A stretch of 64,000 nt of DNA. Origin: Cheilinus undulatus. Lineage: Eukaryota > Chordata > Actinopteri > Labriformes > Labridae. A program made the position numbers and the translations under genes. The stretch is taken from assembly GCF_018320785.1 (NCBI RefSeq), contig NC_054877.1, forward strand, positions 33,068,151 through 33,132,150, given 5' to 3'. Below the pieces are notes generated by a model. The model was given only the letters and a program-made list of their open reading frames with translations, was not told the DNA's origin and did no database searches. Within the stretch, counting starts at the first letter, position 1; the number at the start of each line of letters is the position of its first letter. This document shows, piece by piece, positions 1 through 12,535 of the stretch.

Positions 1-2022
1 ACAGAAATACTAGTGTGCTTCTTGTGTGGTAAGCCGCTAGGTTCAAGGTTTTCTTGAGACTTCAAGAAAGAAAACTAATTGATAGCATGCCTTAGTTTTG
101 CCCTCTCAAGTTTTCTTAATTTAATAATCCTCTGGGGGCCAGATTGGAAGCTGTGAGGGGGGGGGCTTATGTGGCCCCCAGGCCTCCAGTTGATTATCAC
201 TGACATATGGAATAGTCAACCTATTGGAAAATGTAGCCATCTATTTGGGCCTGCATGACCCCTGGTTCAATAGAGAGGCAAAAGTAAAAAGGATAATCCT
301 GCAATATGGTTAATATTCTGGCAAAAACTGTGTGGTTGAATGCAGTAGCAGGAATCTTAGAAATATTATTGCAAGATCTGATCTGTTATTTTTCAAGTTT
401 GTTGAGATTAATTACACAAAATTCATGTTAGAATTGTTTGTTTATGTACACAAACAACAAGCTATACCGGTGTCAGCAATGCAGTTTTTAAATCAATGCA
501 GTAACCTGATACCATACTCCATCAGCCTAAACAAATGCCCCTCTATTCAGGTATACTGCTGTGTAATGATAACAGTCATGCGTTTTTAGATTTAGTTTCC
601 ATTGAAGTGTTATTTGGTTCATGTTGATGGGTGAGGCCAATATTAGTGTCAGTATAGATTAATTGATCATTACTGAAAAAGAGCACAGAGGCTAAAAAAC
701 AGATTTTTTCTGAGACAACATATAAGTAAACATCACATCAGCGGAGCAGTCCAGATCAATGCTTGCTGTGAGATTCTCTGCACAGCAGTCTGCTGACCAA
801 TGTCTGATTTATCACTTCAACTAAATTACATTTCTTCAGCCATCAGTCAGAGCTCTGTTGGTCTGTGAGCTAACTCAGTCTGATCTGACCTGCAGGGTTT
901 CTGTGTCACATGATATTTGAAGCCCCTATCTTGGGGTTGAGTGAGCTGACACCTCTGAAGAAACAGTGACACAAGAAGAAATGAAGACGGAGAGGAGTCT
1001 GCGAGGAAGAGAAAGTGTAGAGAAGAGGGGAGGGGATATTGGGCAGGGGCCAGCCGAGGCGAGTGATGGGTGGTTTTTGGAGCGAGGTGTTCTTCTAGAA
1101 CGGCCTCCAATTACATCCCTGAGTGTGAAACCGTCCATAACACCCCGATTAGCCTGTCTGTCATACCGCTACAGCAGCAGACGCAGCGGCCGGCTCTGGT
1201 TGCTACCACGTGCCACTTTGCAGGAACACATTCTCTGTCAGGCAAAAGTGCACTCCAGGAGCCATAAATCCTCCAGCTTAATCAAAGCATGCTTCCAACA
1301 ATACAGCCAAAGACAGGATCACCATTAACGCTCTTCCTCTCAACCTCCGGGAACAAATCCATCCATGACACCTACGCCTGTCGCAGCTGCAGACTCCCGT
1401 CCATTAGTCGCTCACTTGGCATGTTTCAAGGAGTGACTGAGCAGCACGGTCGAGGCGTTGGACGCTACTGGATTCTTACACTAGCAGATGCCAACGTGCA
1501 GCGAAGCAAATGACTCATACACCGTCTATACCCCTCAGAGAAGCTAAAAACAGATGAGGAGAGTCGGGGAGAGTTCAGATTAAATCTAAGTGTCATGTCC
1601 TCACACAGGAAAAGCGAACAACATGAGCAAGAAATCCTGGGGACACATTTAGCGGGTTTAGGTTTGAGTTCAGTGGAGTTGAGTGTTCCCAATACGTCAC
1701 CAATTAAGCTTCAAAAGGAAGCCGATGTTTTAGGGGTTCAGTGAGTGAGTCACCGACTAGTTGGCACACTTGACAAATGTGTGGGAGGAAAAGGAACCAG
1801 GTAGCTGCTTGGATCATCAATACAGTAAAATTTCAAACACAACTGCACTGAAGTGGAAATGCATATCCGTGCATATCATTCGACTTTATTATCGCAGGCA
1901 AATTTTATCTGTCAGTTTGGATGACAATGCTTATTATCCAGTGATAAACAGCTGATTTATCAAGATTTCAAGGGTACAACTAGAGTTAACTCATCATCAC
2001 AAGCATTAACTAATCAGAAGTG
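1..2022. other. HS2ST1 intron 1, left part
   Basis: Non-coding intron sequence. Open frames around 847-1513 on both strands have low-complexity, unrecognised translations and look like chance frames in a GC-richer patch (about 960-1500). No transposon or RNA gene is recognised. The GC-richer patch could be a conserved regulatory element, but this cannot be judged without alignment. Confidence 0.5.
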
Positions 2023-2690
2023 TTAAAGTCCCTGTAAAGTGATTAAATTTTAGGTTTGTTGTATGACAGGCCACTGTGTTATGAACCACAAGGCCAAATT
2101 TCAGTCATCAAAAACATCCCTTTGTTTATCAAATCAAGCTCAGAAATTGGGAGATCTGTGGCAGTAAAATCTGCTCTAGGATGGTGTGGGCGTGTCAGTT
2201 GAATGAGCTGAAGCCACACCCACTCAGGAGAAATACAATCCTCTCAAATTTTAAAAATGCTTCTGATCAGAGTGGAGCTGCCTGGCTCTGGGGATTAAAT
2301 TTTCTGGCACAAATCTCTCTGTTATGATGCTTTTAATGACCTGTAGACCACTGTCTCTGATAGATTTGAGAAATTTACCTCACAATGAACTTCACTTTTA
2401 ATAAAGGCAGGGACATCAGCTAACAACAGACTATCTAAATAAACTGCTGCTGATTTCATATTGCAGTAGCATTAGGGAGGTGGGGTTATTCCCCAAAGAG
2501 ACTGGTGATGTCATGGGCCCTGCTCAAATTAAACCAAGCCAGGGAAAAGGTGAACAACTTTCTTATGGTCTAAATAAAAAATTCAGTCACACATAGATCT
2601 CAGTGTTTTTACATGTTTAAAGCAACCTTACTCCAGCATATCTAGTGTGTTAAGACACAAAGTTTAGATGTCACATTACAGGGACTTTAA
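2023..2690. mobile_element. MITE with 20-bp terminal inverted repeats, TTAA-flanked
   Basis: The left end reads TTAAAGTCCCTGTAAAGTGA. The right end, reverse-complemented, reads TTAAAGTCCCTGTAATGTGA, so the terminal repeats match at 19 of 20 positions. Both ends carry TTAA, which fits a piggyBac-type TTAA target site, although the outermost bases may belong to the repeat itself. The 668-bp interior has no transposase. It sits in HS2ST1 intron 1. Confidence 0.75.
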
Positions 2691-5139
2691 GGGGAGGTTT
2701 TAACAGGAACAGCAGAGGGAAAAATCGTCCAATCAAAGTGGACGTGGTGGACTTAACAAGCGATTCTTGACAAATGTCCTTTCAAGAGCAAATTCCTAAC
2801 CATTTCCCCCAGGTCCCTCTGTGGCACAGTGAGATGGAGGGCTCCAGGCTAGCTGTGAGTGCTTGGCATGACAATCAAAGTCAAATTCAAACCACAGCCT
2901 GGGAGGTTTCAAATTCAAATGCCGACAAATGAATGCCTCAAAGTCTTGCGTCAGCTAGGCAAACACTTTGACAATGGACGCATGAATCTCCGTCCTTTCT
3001 GCATTCAATAGCATCTCTGGTCTGTCCCAGCTCATCACAGAGCCTCTTGTGTCTGGAGCTAAATATCACCCAGCAACAGATGGAAATTGAATTCCTTTAA
3101 TCAGGCTGAGTAACAGCCAGCAAGATAAAAAGGCAATGAATCTGAGGAGAGAAAAGTCTCTGGGTATTTGTCCTGTTAGGTGACACAGCCCTCTCATGGT
3201 CTGCAGGGCAGCGAGGTGGAGGTGAAAGGCCATTTGGTCCAGTTACAAAGGCCGAAAGGTGACAGTTTAATAAGCAATGTGTCTATTTACACTCTTCTCA
3301 ATATACCACAGATGCCCTCTTAAATTAACCTCCAGGCTCTGACTGCAAGCTTGTAAACTTACTCAATTTTACACATCAAAAAGGGAGGCAATTCTGCTAA
3401 AAGGCTGTGATTTCAAGAGTGAAGGCTGATTTTTTTGTGTTTATGATTTTTTTTCTCCCTGAGGAAATAAGTTCAGCAAGGCCTGAATCTATAAAAGCAG
3501 ATAGCAAGACAGATGTTACACAAATAGGGATGCACTCAACTGTGTAATGAACATGTTCACAGCCAGAAAAGATGAGGGTCTTTAAAAAAAATTGGCTTCA
3601 GAGACACTACTAAAAATGATTGCCACTGGTATCTCATATTTCTTACACACATCCTACTTCTGTAATGTAATATCATCTCTCATAATCTTCTTATAGAAGG
3701 GATAAAAAGTCTCATCCTGTAGTCTTGACTTCTTCACAAGTGTCAGATGCCAAATAATGCTGTATTTTTTCAGCAAATACACGATTTTAAGACTATCTGA
3801 AAACATTTTTTATTAACTTACAGCGCTTTCTTAAGCAATCGGAACCTTTTGGCAACCACCATGTATTATCACACTCTGGGAACAGATGTCGATCTCTCTG
3901 TAACTCCCTAGAAGCCAGTATTTAGCTTTACCTTCTAGCCAAGATGTCCTTTGTTATGTGGCATGCATTTCATTTTTTGGTCCATATCATCCCCCAGAGC
4001 TCAAGTTAAGCCCAGACTTGGGAAATCACTGGTGTTTTCCTCACTTTGAACCAGCTGATTACATTTTTTCAACTAGTTGAGAAGATTTAATCATAGTTGA
4101 TCCAATTGAGGCATTCGCTTCCTGTCTGACGTCAATGAAACCAAGGCTCGGCAGCCTCGGTTTTCAGATAAGGCAAAATACTTCAAGGTGAGTGTCTAAA
4201 ATAGCCTGAACCGAGGAAGGAAGTTAATGACTAGTGGCCTTAAATCCCTGTTTGTGTCTCCATATTAAAGAAACTTTATTTCCATTCTTCCCTCTATCCA
4301 TCTCTGCACAGTCTGCCTGCATTACTGTTGACCCAGCCGGCAGCAGCAGCGGTGAGCAGCCGAAGAAAAGTCCTGTCAGAATAATGGATTAGGCCCACAG
4401 CAGGACACACAGCTGCACGGCAGTGTGATTGTAATGCAGGAGACTCTCAGAGAAACCTGGAGACGATGATTAGCTCGGAAGCAAATCACAGTTTGTCTCC
4501 CCCGCAGGAGGCGTCTAACGGGGGAAATGATTCAAACGTGTGTCAGGCAATAGCATCCCTCGCTGTGAGGAGAGGACGCCGGTCACCGAAACCTACAGGA
4601 AGTTAACTGTGAGCACATGAAACAGGAAGGTGGCACATAGCACCTTTCTCTATATATTTGTGTTTGGACACCATCTGTCTCTGTTGTGGTGGCGATGCTG
4701 TTTTTTTTATTGTTGCACAGACGGACCTTGCAGCAGGCGTACCTGGTAATGTGTCCGGCCCCGAGGCGATCTGTCAGTGCCGTGCCTCTGAAAGCCTCAC
4801 TCACAACTATTTGGCCATGCAGCACATAATTCAGAGCTCCAGTATACAGACGTCTGCTGGGCCCAGTCATCCATCAGAGCGCTTTGTGCCAAGTCAACAG
4901 ATTCTCGTGGTGGTGGGCAGTTAGGGGAAAGGCCTCTCAGGTTGTGTTTCAGTATCAGGAGAATGTGTGTGTGTATATATTTGTGTGTCTCACTGAGTGT
5001 AAAGAATAGCTCTTTACAGCAGCAGTAAACCATGTCATGGGCCAATATAGCCATCCATACCACCAGGACTCCTAAACGTGAGCAATCAGCTGGGATGCTT
5101 CAGTCAGTCAGCCAAAGTATTTTTATCCACTATCTGACT
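2691..5139. other. HS2ST1 intron 1, mostly unique sequence
   Basis: No coding exon or recognised transposon. A GC-richer stretch around 4280-4600 could be a conserved non-coding element. Frames at 4583-5063 on both strands give unrecognised proteins and are taken as chance. A short TG/TA run lies near 4963-4987. Confidence 0.45.
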
Positions 5140-5930
5140 AGAGGCTTCCTCAAATCTCACCTGACAAAATCTGCCTGTTACTCAGATTCCTGTAAGCCCC
5201 AGGATTACAGGTTTTACACTCATAATGATGACTTTCAAAGCTGATTCACCTACTCTTAAATCACACTTCTGTTATGGCACATTGCTGTTATACTTCTTGT
5301 GCAGGCTTTACAAAACTTCACATACATGTCCACAGAGATGATCTGGTTAGATTTTGGACATTTGAAGTCAACAGTCATTAAGCCTCATGTTAATCCATTG
5401 CAGGTGCAGCAAATTATGTAACACAATGTCTAAGGAGACTTCCTCAAATCTTACGCACCAATCCACCATGACTCAAGGTGGCCTGATTTGGCTGTGGGAC
5501 CTTATAATCATCATTTGCTTGAGAACACCATCTCTCAAGAATGATCCCTTTTTCAGGGATTTTCTTCAAATTTGACAGAAATATCCTCTCTCACTTAAGA
5601 GGAACTGATTTGATTTTGGAGGTCATGCTCATCCTTTACTTTAGAACATGACTTCTTAAAAAGCCTCTGAAAGTAATTTCTTCAAACTTCATATTTCCAC
5701 TCTGACTCAGGGTCATCTGATTACATTATAGAATTTAAAGTTCCATGGTCAAGGCTGTTAGGCCTCATGTTCATCCCTTGATTGAGAGGGTTATATCTAA
5801 AGAAAGTTTGAATGATTTTCCTCAACTTTGCACAAATGTCCACTCTAAATCAGAGATGAACTGAGTGAATTTTGGAGATAAAGAGTCGAGGTCTTTCTGC
5901 CTCATCTTCATGCCTTGCTAAAAAATTTGT
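5140..5930. repeat. Degenerate minisatellite, about 120-140 bp period
   Basis: At least five diverged units recur. Each has a CTTCAAACTT-like start, a CCACTCTGACTCA-like middle, a GAACTGATTNGATTTTGGAGGTC-like core and an ending such as GGCCTCATGTTCATCC. Unit starts fall near 5310, 5441, 5563, 5682 and 5820, with a possible weaker unit at 5145. This explains the chance frames in the interval. I recall similar degenerate arrays scattered through teleost genomes. Confidence 0.7.
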
Positions 5931-6244
5931 ATGAATTGTACAACCATAGAAACCATTCCATCCATTCTCTTTGACCACCGCACTTTCACTGTCCAGCAGT
6001 TTGAGTTCATATTATTGATAGGCTGTAGTTCTGACTTAAAATGGTTTCCCAAAGTTATGTTGATGTTTCATATCTCTGTTTGGTCAATCAACTTTCAAAA
6101 ACACAAAGATGACCATTTAAACATACAAAAAAACCACGCAACCTAAAGTAATGTGTCAATCAAATATGTCTAGAGCTGAAAAAAGTCATCAGCTGACTTA
6201 CAAAAAAAGAAACTGTAACATTTTTGATCATCAACACTTGAAGA

Positions 6245-7150
6245 ACAGTATAGTCAAGAGTCAGTTTGGTTGCTACTGCAACCTGGCTCGCAATCTCCAT
6301 TCCACTTCATCCCAAAGGTCCTTGATGCGGTTGAGATGTGGGCCAGTAAAATTCCTCCACACTGAACTCATCAAACCATGTCTTTGTAGTCCTTGCTTGA
6401 TTCGCCGAGGCACAGTCATGTTGGAATAGAGAGGGGTCTTCCCCAAACTGTTGCCACAAAGCTGGAAGCATAGCATGGTCCAAAATGTCTTTGTATCCTG
6501 AAGCATTCAGATTGGCCTTCACTGGAGATGAGAGGTCTAGCCCAAACCCTGAAAAACAGCTCCATACCATCATCCCTTCTTCACCAAACTTCACAGATGA
6601 CACAGTGCTGTCAGGCAGGTAATGTTCTCCCAGCATGTGCCAAACCCAGACTCCCCCTGACTCTCAAACAGAGAAACATGATTTTTTATTCCACAGAAAA
6701 TGCTTCCACTGCTCCAGAGTCCAGTGTCTGTATGCTTTACACAAAGCCATCCAACGCTTGGCATTGGACTTGGTGATGTGAGGCTTGCATGCAGCTGCTC
6801 GGCCATGGAAACCCATTCATGGAGCTCCCGCAAGACGGTTTTGTGCTTACATGAAAGTTCAGAACGCTTCATGTGGTCTTCTGAACTGCCGTTGTTCCTA
6901 AATGCTTCCACTTTCTAACAATATCACATTCACATGACAGCGGAATATCCAGCAGGGAAAAAAATTCATGCAGAGGTGGCATCCATCACAGTACCACTCT
7001 TGAAGTTACTGAGCTCTTCAAAACAATCCACAAATGTTGACAAATGAAGACTTCATGGCTAGGTGATTTTCTACACCTGTGGCAACGGGTCTGATGGAGT
7101 TACCTGAATTTAGTCATTAACAGATGTAGCCAAATACTTCCTGTAGGATG
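6245..7150 (-). mobile_element. Decayed Tc1-like transposon (family A)
   Basis: On the minus strand, broken frames give Tc1 transposase pieces in order: KWKHLGTTA-like near 6900, HEWVSMAEQLHASL (about 6830-6790), MVWSCFSGFG (about 6570), LWQQFGEDPSLFQHD holding the second catalytic Asp (about 6430), and IKDLWDEVEWRLRAR near the C-terminus (about 6300). Frameshifts separate the pieces and part of the DNA-binding region is missing. The sequence right of 6920 resembles the 5' non-coding arm of the same family. It is inactive. The copy at 25262-25975 belongs to the same or a close family. Confidence 0.85.
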
Positions 7151-9230
7151 ATTCTGCTGAAGAAACTTAATGTTATCCTTTCTCGATTAAGCTGATTAGG
7201 TGATCTATCTCATTGATGTACAGGGTCATATTTTTTTGTTTAGGGGCAGCCAGTAATGTATTACAACCTCATTTAAGACTGAATGTATTATTAGTATTGC
7301 AAAGGTTTATATAAAGATAGAGAAGAGATAACTGACTTATCTGTCCGGTAAAACAATTAACTACTTAAGTTAATTAATTAAATTTAAGCTTTATTGATTC
7401 CACCATGTTTAAGTACCATTCAGGGGGCTGGGTATATTTTGATGATAATCTGGAGGATAATATCATGAATTGCAAATGTTCTGAGCGGATTAGTTGGGAT
7501 GTGGTGTTTTCAAACTGCCGCATGTCTATGGTTTCATCAAACTTCACATTTTCATAACTAATTGATCTGTAATTAAACAGTTTCTTTAAGATAAAGATCA
7601 GGAATGGCAGCTAAGTCACACAAATTTCAGACGACATAAAGGCTGTCGCATCCCATGATTTTTCAACTTAGATATGATTCTAATAAAATCAAATGACATG
7701 GAAACCCGTTTCAGTTCTTTGGCCACAAAAATAGAAGTCATAGGCATCTAAAACTGGGTAATTTCTTGCTTTTAATAAACAACAAATGTAGACAAACTCC
7801 TAAACACTGTCTAAATTTCAGAAATATATTGTTAATGTGATGAAAGTGCTCCCTCTTTCCCTTTCTGCTTTTATTAGAGTATGACTGGAGATCTGGGTTA
7901 TTTTACATTTTACAGATCTACAGTTTTATACATTATTAAAATAGCAGGCTTTATTGTTTTAAAATACACTGTGCTCAAAAGTATCACGTAATCCCAAATT
8001 TTGTCAAAATAAAAGATATAATAAGGCTTTCGTTTTATTACGTCCCCTCAATGTTATGCTTTACATACACAACATACATACATAACATACACATTGACCT
8101 GTTTATGCCTCTTTTAGCTCCCTAACCCTCCTGTTAGATTCTTTTGTCACCATAAACATCCTTTTGAATAAAGTTGGATGACCACTCCTGTCCCTGCAAA
8201 GATGTGCCTGATGTAAACCTGAGCATCAGTCTTATGATCCAGAACAAATCCCAGGTATGAATATATAAGATCTTCACACAGCAGCCATTTTCACTCATCA
8301 TGGCAGGTAAGGGAAAAAGTGCTGTTGGATCTTTTCCATTAAAAGGCGATTTAAATAAGCCAGCATGCACTGAATCAGGACACTTGAAATGTCTCACCTA
8401 CAGGGACTTCATCACAGCCTTTGCTTAAAGTGACTATGTCTGGTCTTTTCCTGCTAAAACACGCAAAAATGTCTTCAGTCCACTTTCACCAGAGGACACA
8501 CGAGGTGCCGTCTGAACCCCTGAGGTACGCCAGCCGGACTGCTCTTCTGTAACTACAAAATCCCCACAGTGGAGGCACCACAGAGATAATCCTGCAATGT
8601 CCCAGATCTTTACTGGGACCAAGCCCCTGATGGGAACCCAAAATGAGATTTGAACACAGCAGTGGCCACATTTCAATCACAGGGAAGAGTTTGGTGAAGG
8701 GGCAGGAGAGGATTTGCAGCAGGGGAGCGTCCCCGAGCATGCAGAGTATTACTAAAAATCACTGTGAGCAAAAATATGCTTCCTGCTATTTCTTAGAGCA
8801 CTAGATATACTTTATATTCATGATTGGCCACGCTGACTTTGGGTCAGACTGTATGAACGCCAGTCTGCTTGAGCATTATCACATATTAGTTTAGAAGTTT
8901 TCTCAACTTAAAGCTCCTGTGAGAAATTTCTAACTGGTTATGAAACATGCTGAATTTCATCATGATGCCTCTTTATGAGCTACAAAATCATCAGACCATC
9001 AGAATGAAGACTGGCCATTTCTGTACATTTGCATCTAATATATTTATATTTATAGACATTTAATCTCTGCTGCAGTTAAGGTGACATATATGAGATTAAC
9101 AGCACACTACAGGGCACAAATGGCACTTTGTAAGTATTTTAACATTCATGAGTGATATAAGGCTGAACGTTGAAAGACAGCAGGAGGAGAATTAAAGGAA
9201 AACCTACCCATTGTAAGGGCAAAATAAGTG
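7151..9230. other. HS2ST1 intron 1, no recognised element
   Basis: AT-rich sequence without exons. Frames at 8134-8740 on the minus strand have no recognisable product. A short motif CTGTGCTCAAAAGTATCACG near 7970 resembles a transposon end, but no partner end was found. Confidence 0.4.
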
Positions 9231-10649
9231 CAGGTGCATCTAAAAATGTTAAACTACAATGTAAAAGTTCATGTTTCCACGTGATTCACTTTAGAAAATT
9301 AAATTTCCGTATACTCTAGACTGGTCTCATAAAAAGTGAAGTAGTTCAATACTTCTTGTTTTAATCCTGATGATACCATCTCACAGCTCATGAAATCAAC
9401 AATCCAGTATCTCAAAATATTAGAATATTGTGGAAAAGTCCAACTTCCAACATTTTTCTAAGCCTATATTCTCTCACTCTGGTTCAGTGCACACAACTGT
9501 AATCATGGGGAAGACTGCTGACTCGACACATGTCCAGAAGACAATCACTGACATCCTCCACAAGGAGGGTAAGCCACAGAAGGTCACTGTTTAAAAAGCA
9601 GGCTGTTTTCTGAGCACTCTATTGAAGCAGATTCATGGAAAGTTGACTGGAAGGGAAAGTGTGGTAAGATGCACAAGCAACAGGGATGAGCTCAGCCTTC
9701 AGAGGATTGTCAAACAAAGCAGATTCAAGAACTTAGAAGAGCTTCACAAGGAGTGGACTGAAGCTGGTGTCAGTGGATCAAGAGCCACTACACACAGACA
9801 TGTCTAGGAAATGGGCTACAAGTGTTTGTGTTCTTAGTGTGGAGCCAATCATGAACCACTGACAGCATTATAAGCTTCTCAGCTGAGCTAAGGAGAAAAA
9901 ATCTGGACTGCTGCTCATTGGTACAAATGCTGTTTTCAGAAGAAAGTGTATTTTGAATTTACTTAGGAAATCAATCCAGAGTCTGGAGGATGATCAGAGA
10001 ATCAAAGGAGCTTTAAGTCCAGTGTTTTTTGGTTTCTACTGTCCTTGATTATTTAGGGCGCCATGTCATCTGCTACTGTTGGTCTGCTGTGCTTTATCAA
10101 GTCCAGAGTCAACGCTGTCAGCCATCTAACAGGAGATTTTAGAGCATCTCAGGCTTCCATCTGCCGAGAAGCTTTATGGAGTTACTTATTTCCTTTTCCA
10201 GCAGGACTTGGCTCCTGCTTAGGCCCTGCACCTGGTTTGTTGACCGTGGTATTGATTGTCCAGCCAACTGGCCTGACCTGAACCCCATAGAGAATGTCTG
10301 GGGAAATGTCAAGAGGAAGATGAGAGACACCAGACTCACTAATACAGACAAGCAGAAGGCTGCTATCAAAGCAACCAGCAGTGCCACAGACTGACTGGCT
10401 CCATGCCATGTCATATAGATGCAGCAAATTATGTAAAAGGAGCTCCAACCAATAACTGAGTGCATACATGAGCAGTTCAGTATTCGAAATCCTTTTTTTT
10501 TTTTTTGTTGAACTGATGTTTTTTTTAATATTCATAAAAAAAGTAAAGAAATATTTCACCTTGTAATGATGAATCTAGAATATATGGATGCTTCACTTCT
10601 TGGAAAAAATAAACTTTGTCATGGTAATCTAATTTTTGAGATGCACCTG
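9231..10649 (+). mobile_element. Tc1-like transposon with both ends, transposase dead
   Basis: The terminal inverted repeats are visible: CAGGTGCATCTAAAAATG at the left and its near-complement ending GAGATGCACCTG at the right. The right flank is TA; the left flank reads TG, probably a mutated TA target. The transposase begins near the ATG at 9505 (MGKTADSTHVQKTI), has an early TAA, and then an open stretch to about 9807 (SNRDELSLQRIVKQSRF, GVSGSRATTHRHV). The C-terminal catalytic signature DLNPIENVWGNVKRKMRDT lies at about 10276-10340. Stops and frameshifts make it inactive. Its layout matches a very abundant teleost Tc1 family. Confidence 0.9.
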
Positions 10650-11530
10650 TAAGGTAAAAAAGATATCACTTAGTCCACAGGGGGTACAAAAACCTGCACA
10701 AGCTAAAAGTTCTCAACAGGAGCTTGAAGAATTTAAGGTGAAAATAGCCACTTATTACCAGCTATACTTATAGCAGCCATTAATAAGCAGATTTGTTGAT
10801 GGACAGCTGATTGATTTGAGTTTTTAAGTCAATACAAACAAAACCCCTGCATCACTAGCTTCTTGGGCATTACATTTGCTCTTTGGCAGCTCTTTAGGAC
10901 ATTATGAATATAACAATACCAAAATAATCAGTCTTCTTGCAGAGGTCTCTTTTTTTGGAAGGTCACATAGAGGCTCCAACATTTATTTCCTTGTTTTACA
11001 TCCATTCAAAAACTCCAAATGCCATGAGCTTTGATCACACTTGGCTGTAGATTGTGTAAAACTAAGACAAAAGTGTTCACTTTGGTCTCTTGAAAATTGT
11101 GATGGGCTTTTTCTCCTAAGCTTTCTAACACTGCACAAAGCTAAGAATATCTTTAAAGAAGACAATTTTGTCAGCATAAAAACCCACTGTCAGTCACTCT
11201 GTATCAAACACTAACAAGCTGAGGACAGCAGCTCCTCAGTCTCACACTGCACTGCACAGATTAGGATGACAGGTTGACACCATCTGTAATTCTCTTCTTG
11301 GAATAGTTAAAAGATTTCAGTCACAGGCGTGCAAAGTTCAGTGGGACACATTAAGACAAATGCCTTTAACATTCAAAGGCTGAACTAAAGCAAAAAGATT
11401 GATGGTGGATTTTTGCACCATAATGCACAACAAAGGTGATGCTCATCCCTCTATTGAAACAAGGGGGAGACACCAGGCTCGCGGGCGCACAGCCCGTGGT
11501 TCTCTCGTGCAGGGGTTTGATTGGGTTTAA
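10650..11530. other. HS2ST1 intron 1 next to exon 1
   Basis: Non-coding, AT-rich sequence leading up to the HS2ST1 exon 1 donor on the minus strand. Nothing recognisable. Confidence 0.45.
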
Positions 11531-11536
11531 ACTTAC

Positions 11537-11660
11537 CGAGCTTTCCCCGGGATTCCTCCAGCTTCTGAATCTGGTTCTCCAGGAAGAACATGGCCACTGC
11601 GAACGCCAGCAGCGCCAGAAGCTGCAACTTGGGCGGCATCATGACTCTGAGCAGCCCCAT
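11537..11660 (-). CDS. HS2ST1: Heparan sulfate 2-O-sulfotransferase 1, first coding exon (gene continues left of the window)
   Basis: This is coding exon 1 of a type II Golgi membrane enzyme that transfers sulfate from PAPS to the 2-O position of iduronic/glucuronic acid in heparan sulfate. The exon encodes 41 residues plus one base. They begin MGLLRVMMPPK and continue into a hydrophobic signal anchor (about residues 11-27), then the stem start LENQIQKLEESR, which matches the vertebrate HS2ST1 N-terminus as I know it. The start is the ATG at 11660-11658; the codon before it is TTG. On the minus strand the exon ends with donor G|GTAAGT (GT at 11536-11535). No exon 2 is recognisable in 1-11530, so intron 1 runs beyond the window; I recall intron 1 is also very long in mammals. 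It is divergent from SELENOF. The catalytic domain is not in this window. Confidence 0.93.
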
Positions 11661-12487
11661 CAAATCATCCAGAGAAGGATTTGGTCAGTCCATGCTCAGA
11701 GGAGGAGGAGACACTGGAAACACACATATACACAGACACGCACAGACCGACGACGGTGATTACAAAGCGGCTGAGTGTGTGAGCATGGCCCTCTCTCTCC
11801 CTCTGTGTTGGAGTGGATATCTCCCAGATCCCTCGGTTACCTGAAAAGCGATGTGTTCATGCTCGGCTCATTGATTTCATTTATTCAGTTCCCAATAACA
11901 GAGCGCTGCAGTGCCCAAGGGATTTCTCCAAAGAGCGGATTGGTCTCTCTGGGCTCTACGGTTGCTGGTACCCGCTGCTGTCGCCTGCGTCCCCCATGTA
12001 GCGCTGTCCTGTCCCATCCAGTGTGTTCACCACCGCACCACGGACACACTACTACAGTACTACCACCCAGTCCATTGGATGTACCAACAGTCCAACACAC
12101 AGCCGAGGGCTTCTATTCGTCGACTATAAATGTCTGTTCAATCCGGATTGGACCATTTTCACAAACTCACCTGAACTTGGACGGCAGATGTCGCAGTTCG
12201 TTTTGAAACGGGATAATAGTAGAGGCGAGGAAGAATATTTTAAGTCGACCGTTTAAATTGCCTTGCTTGGAGAAATAGAATACCATATGAATTTCCTAAT
12301 AAAATCTCCAATTTCGTATGAATATTGACAAAACTCTTTTAAAACAAACTATGTTAGCAACATTCAAATAATTATGCAACAAAACCTACTATGAGCGTTG
12401 TCGATTAACGGTCAGGCGCAAGATGGCAGCCCTTTAATAAATATAGGGGTCCTTCGGGTAGCTTTTGCTAACAAAGCAGCCTCCAAA
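11661..12487. promoter_or_regulatory. Probable bidirectional promoter of HS2ST1 (left) and SELENOF (right)
   Basis: Only 827 bp separate the two divergent start codons. The interval is GC-richer than its surroundings. It contains several ATTGG/CCAAT-type boxes (near 11939, 12075 and 12147) and, near 12419-12431, a CAAGATGGCAGCC sequence that resembles a YY1 initiator-proximal site for SELENOF. No TATA box is placed convincingly. Open frames of up to 143 codons across it are unrecognised and reflect the GC content. Transcription starts are not determined. Confidence 0.65.
12423..12437 (+). other. Possible short upstream ORF in the SELENOF leader
   Basis: ATG GCA GCC CTT TAA lies 51 bp before the SELENOF start codon, inside the YY1-like sequence. 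It counts only if transcription starts upstream of 12423, which the sequence cannot show. Confidence 0.3.
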
Positions 12488-12535
12488 ATGTCGGGAGAGG
12501 TATACCTCCTGTGGCTCCTTTCGCTATTACAAACG
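12488..12535 (+). CDS. SELENOF: SELENOF coding exon 1
   Basis: Encodes MSGEVYLLWLLSLLQT, the start of the signal peptide. It ends in phase 0 at donor ACG|GTGAGT. AAA precedes the ATG, a favourable context. Confidence 0.92.

Noticed and set aside
847-1513. Several overlapping frames of 65-120 codons
   Set aside because: No recognisable domain, frames on both strands, no splice signals tying them to HS2ST1.
11775-12206. 143-codon open frame in the HS2ST1-SELENOF interval
   Set aside because: Unrecognised composition, overlaps other open frames in the same GC-rich promoter, with no splice or homology support.
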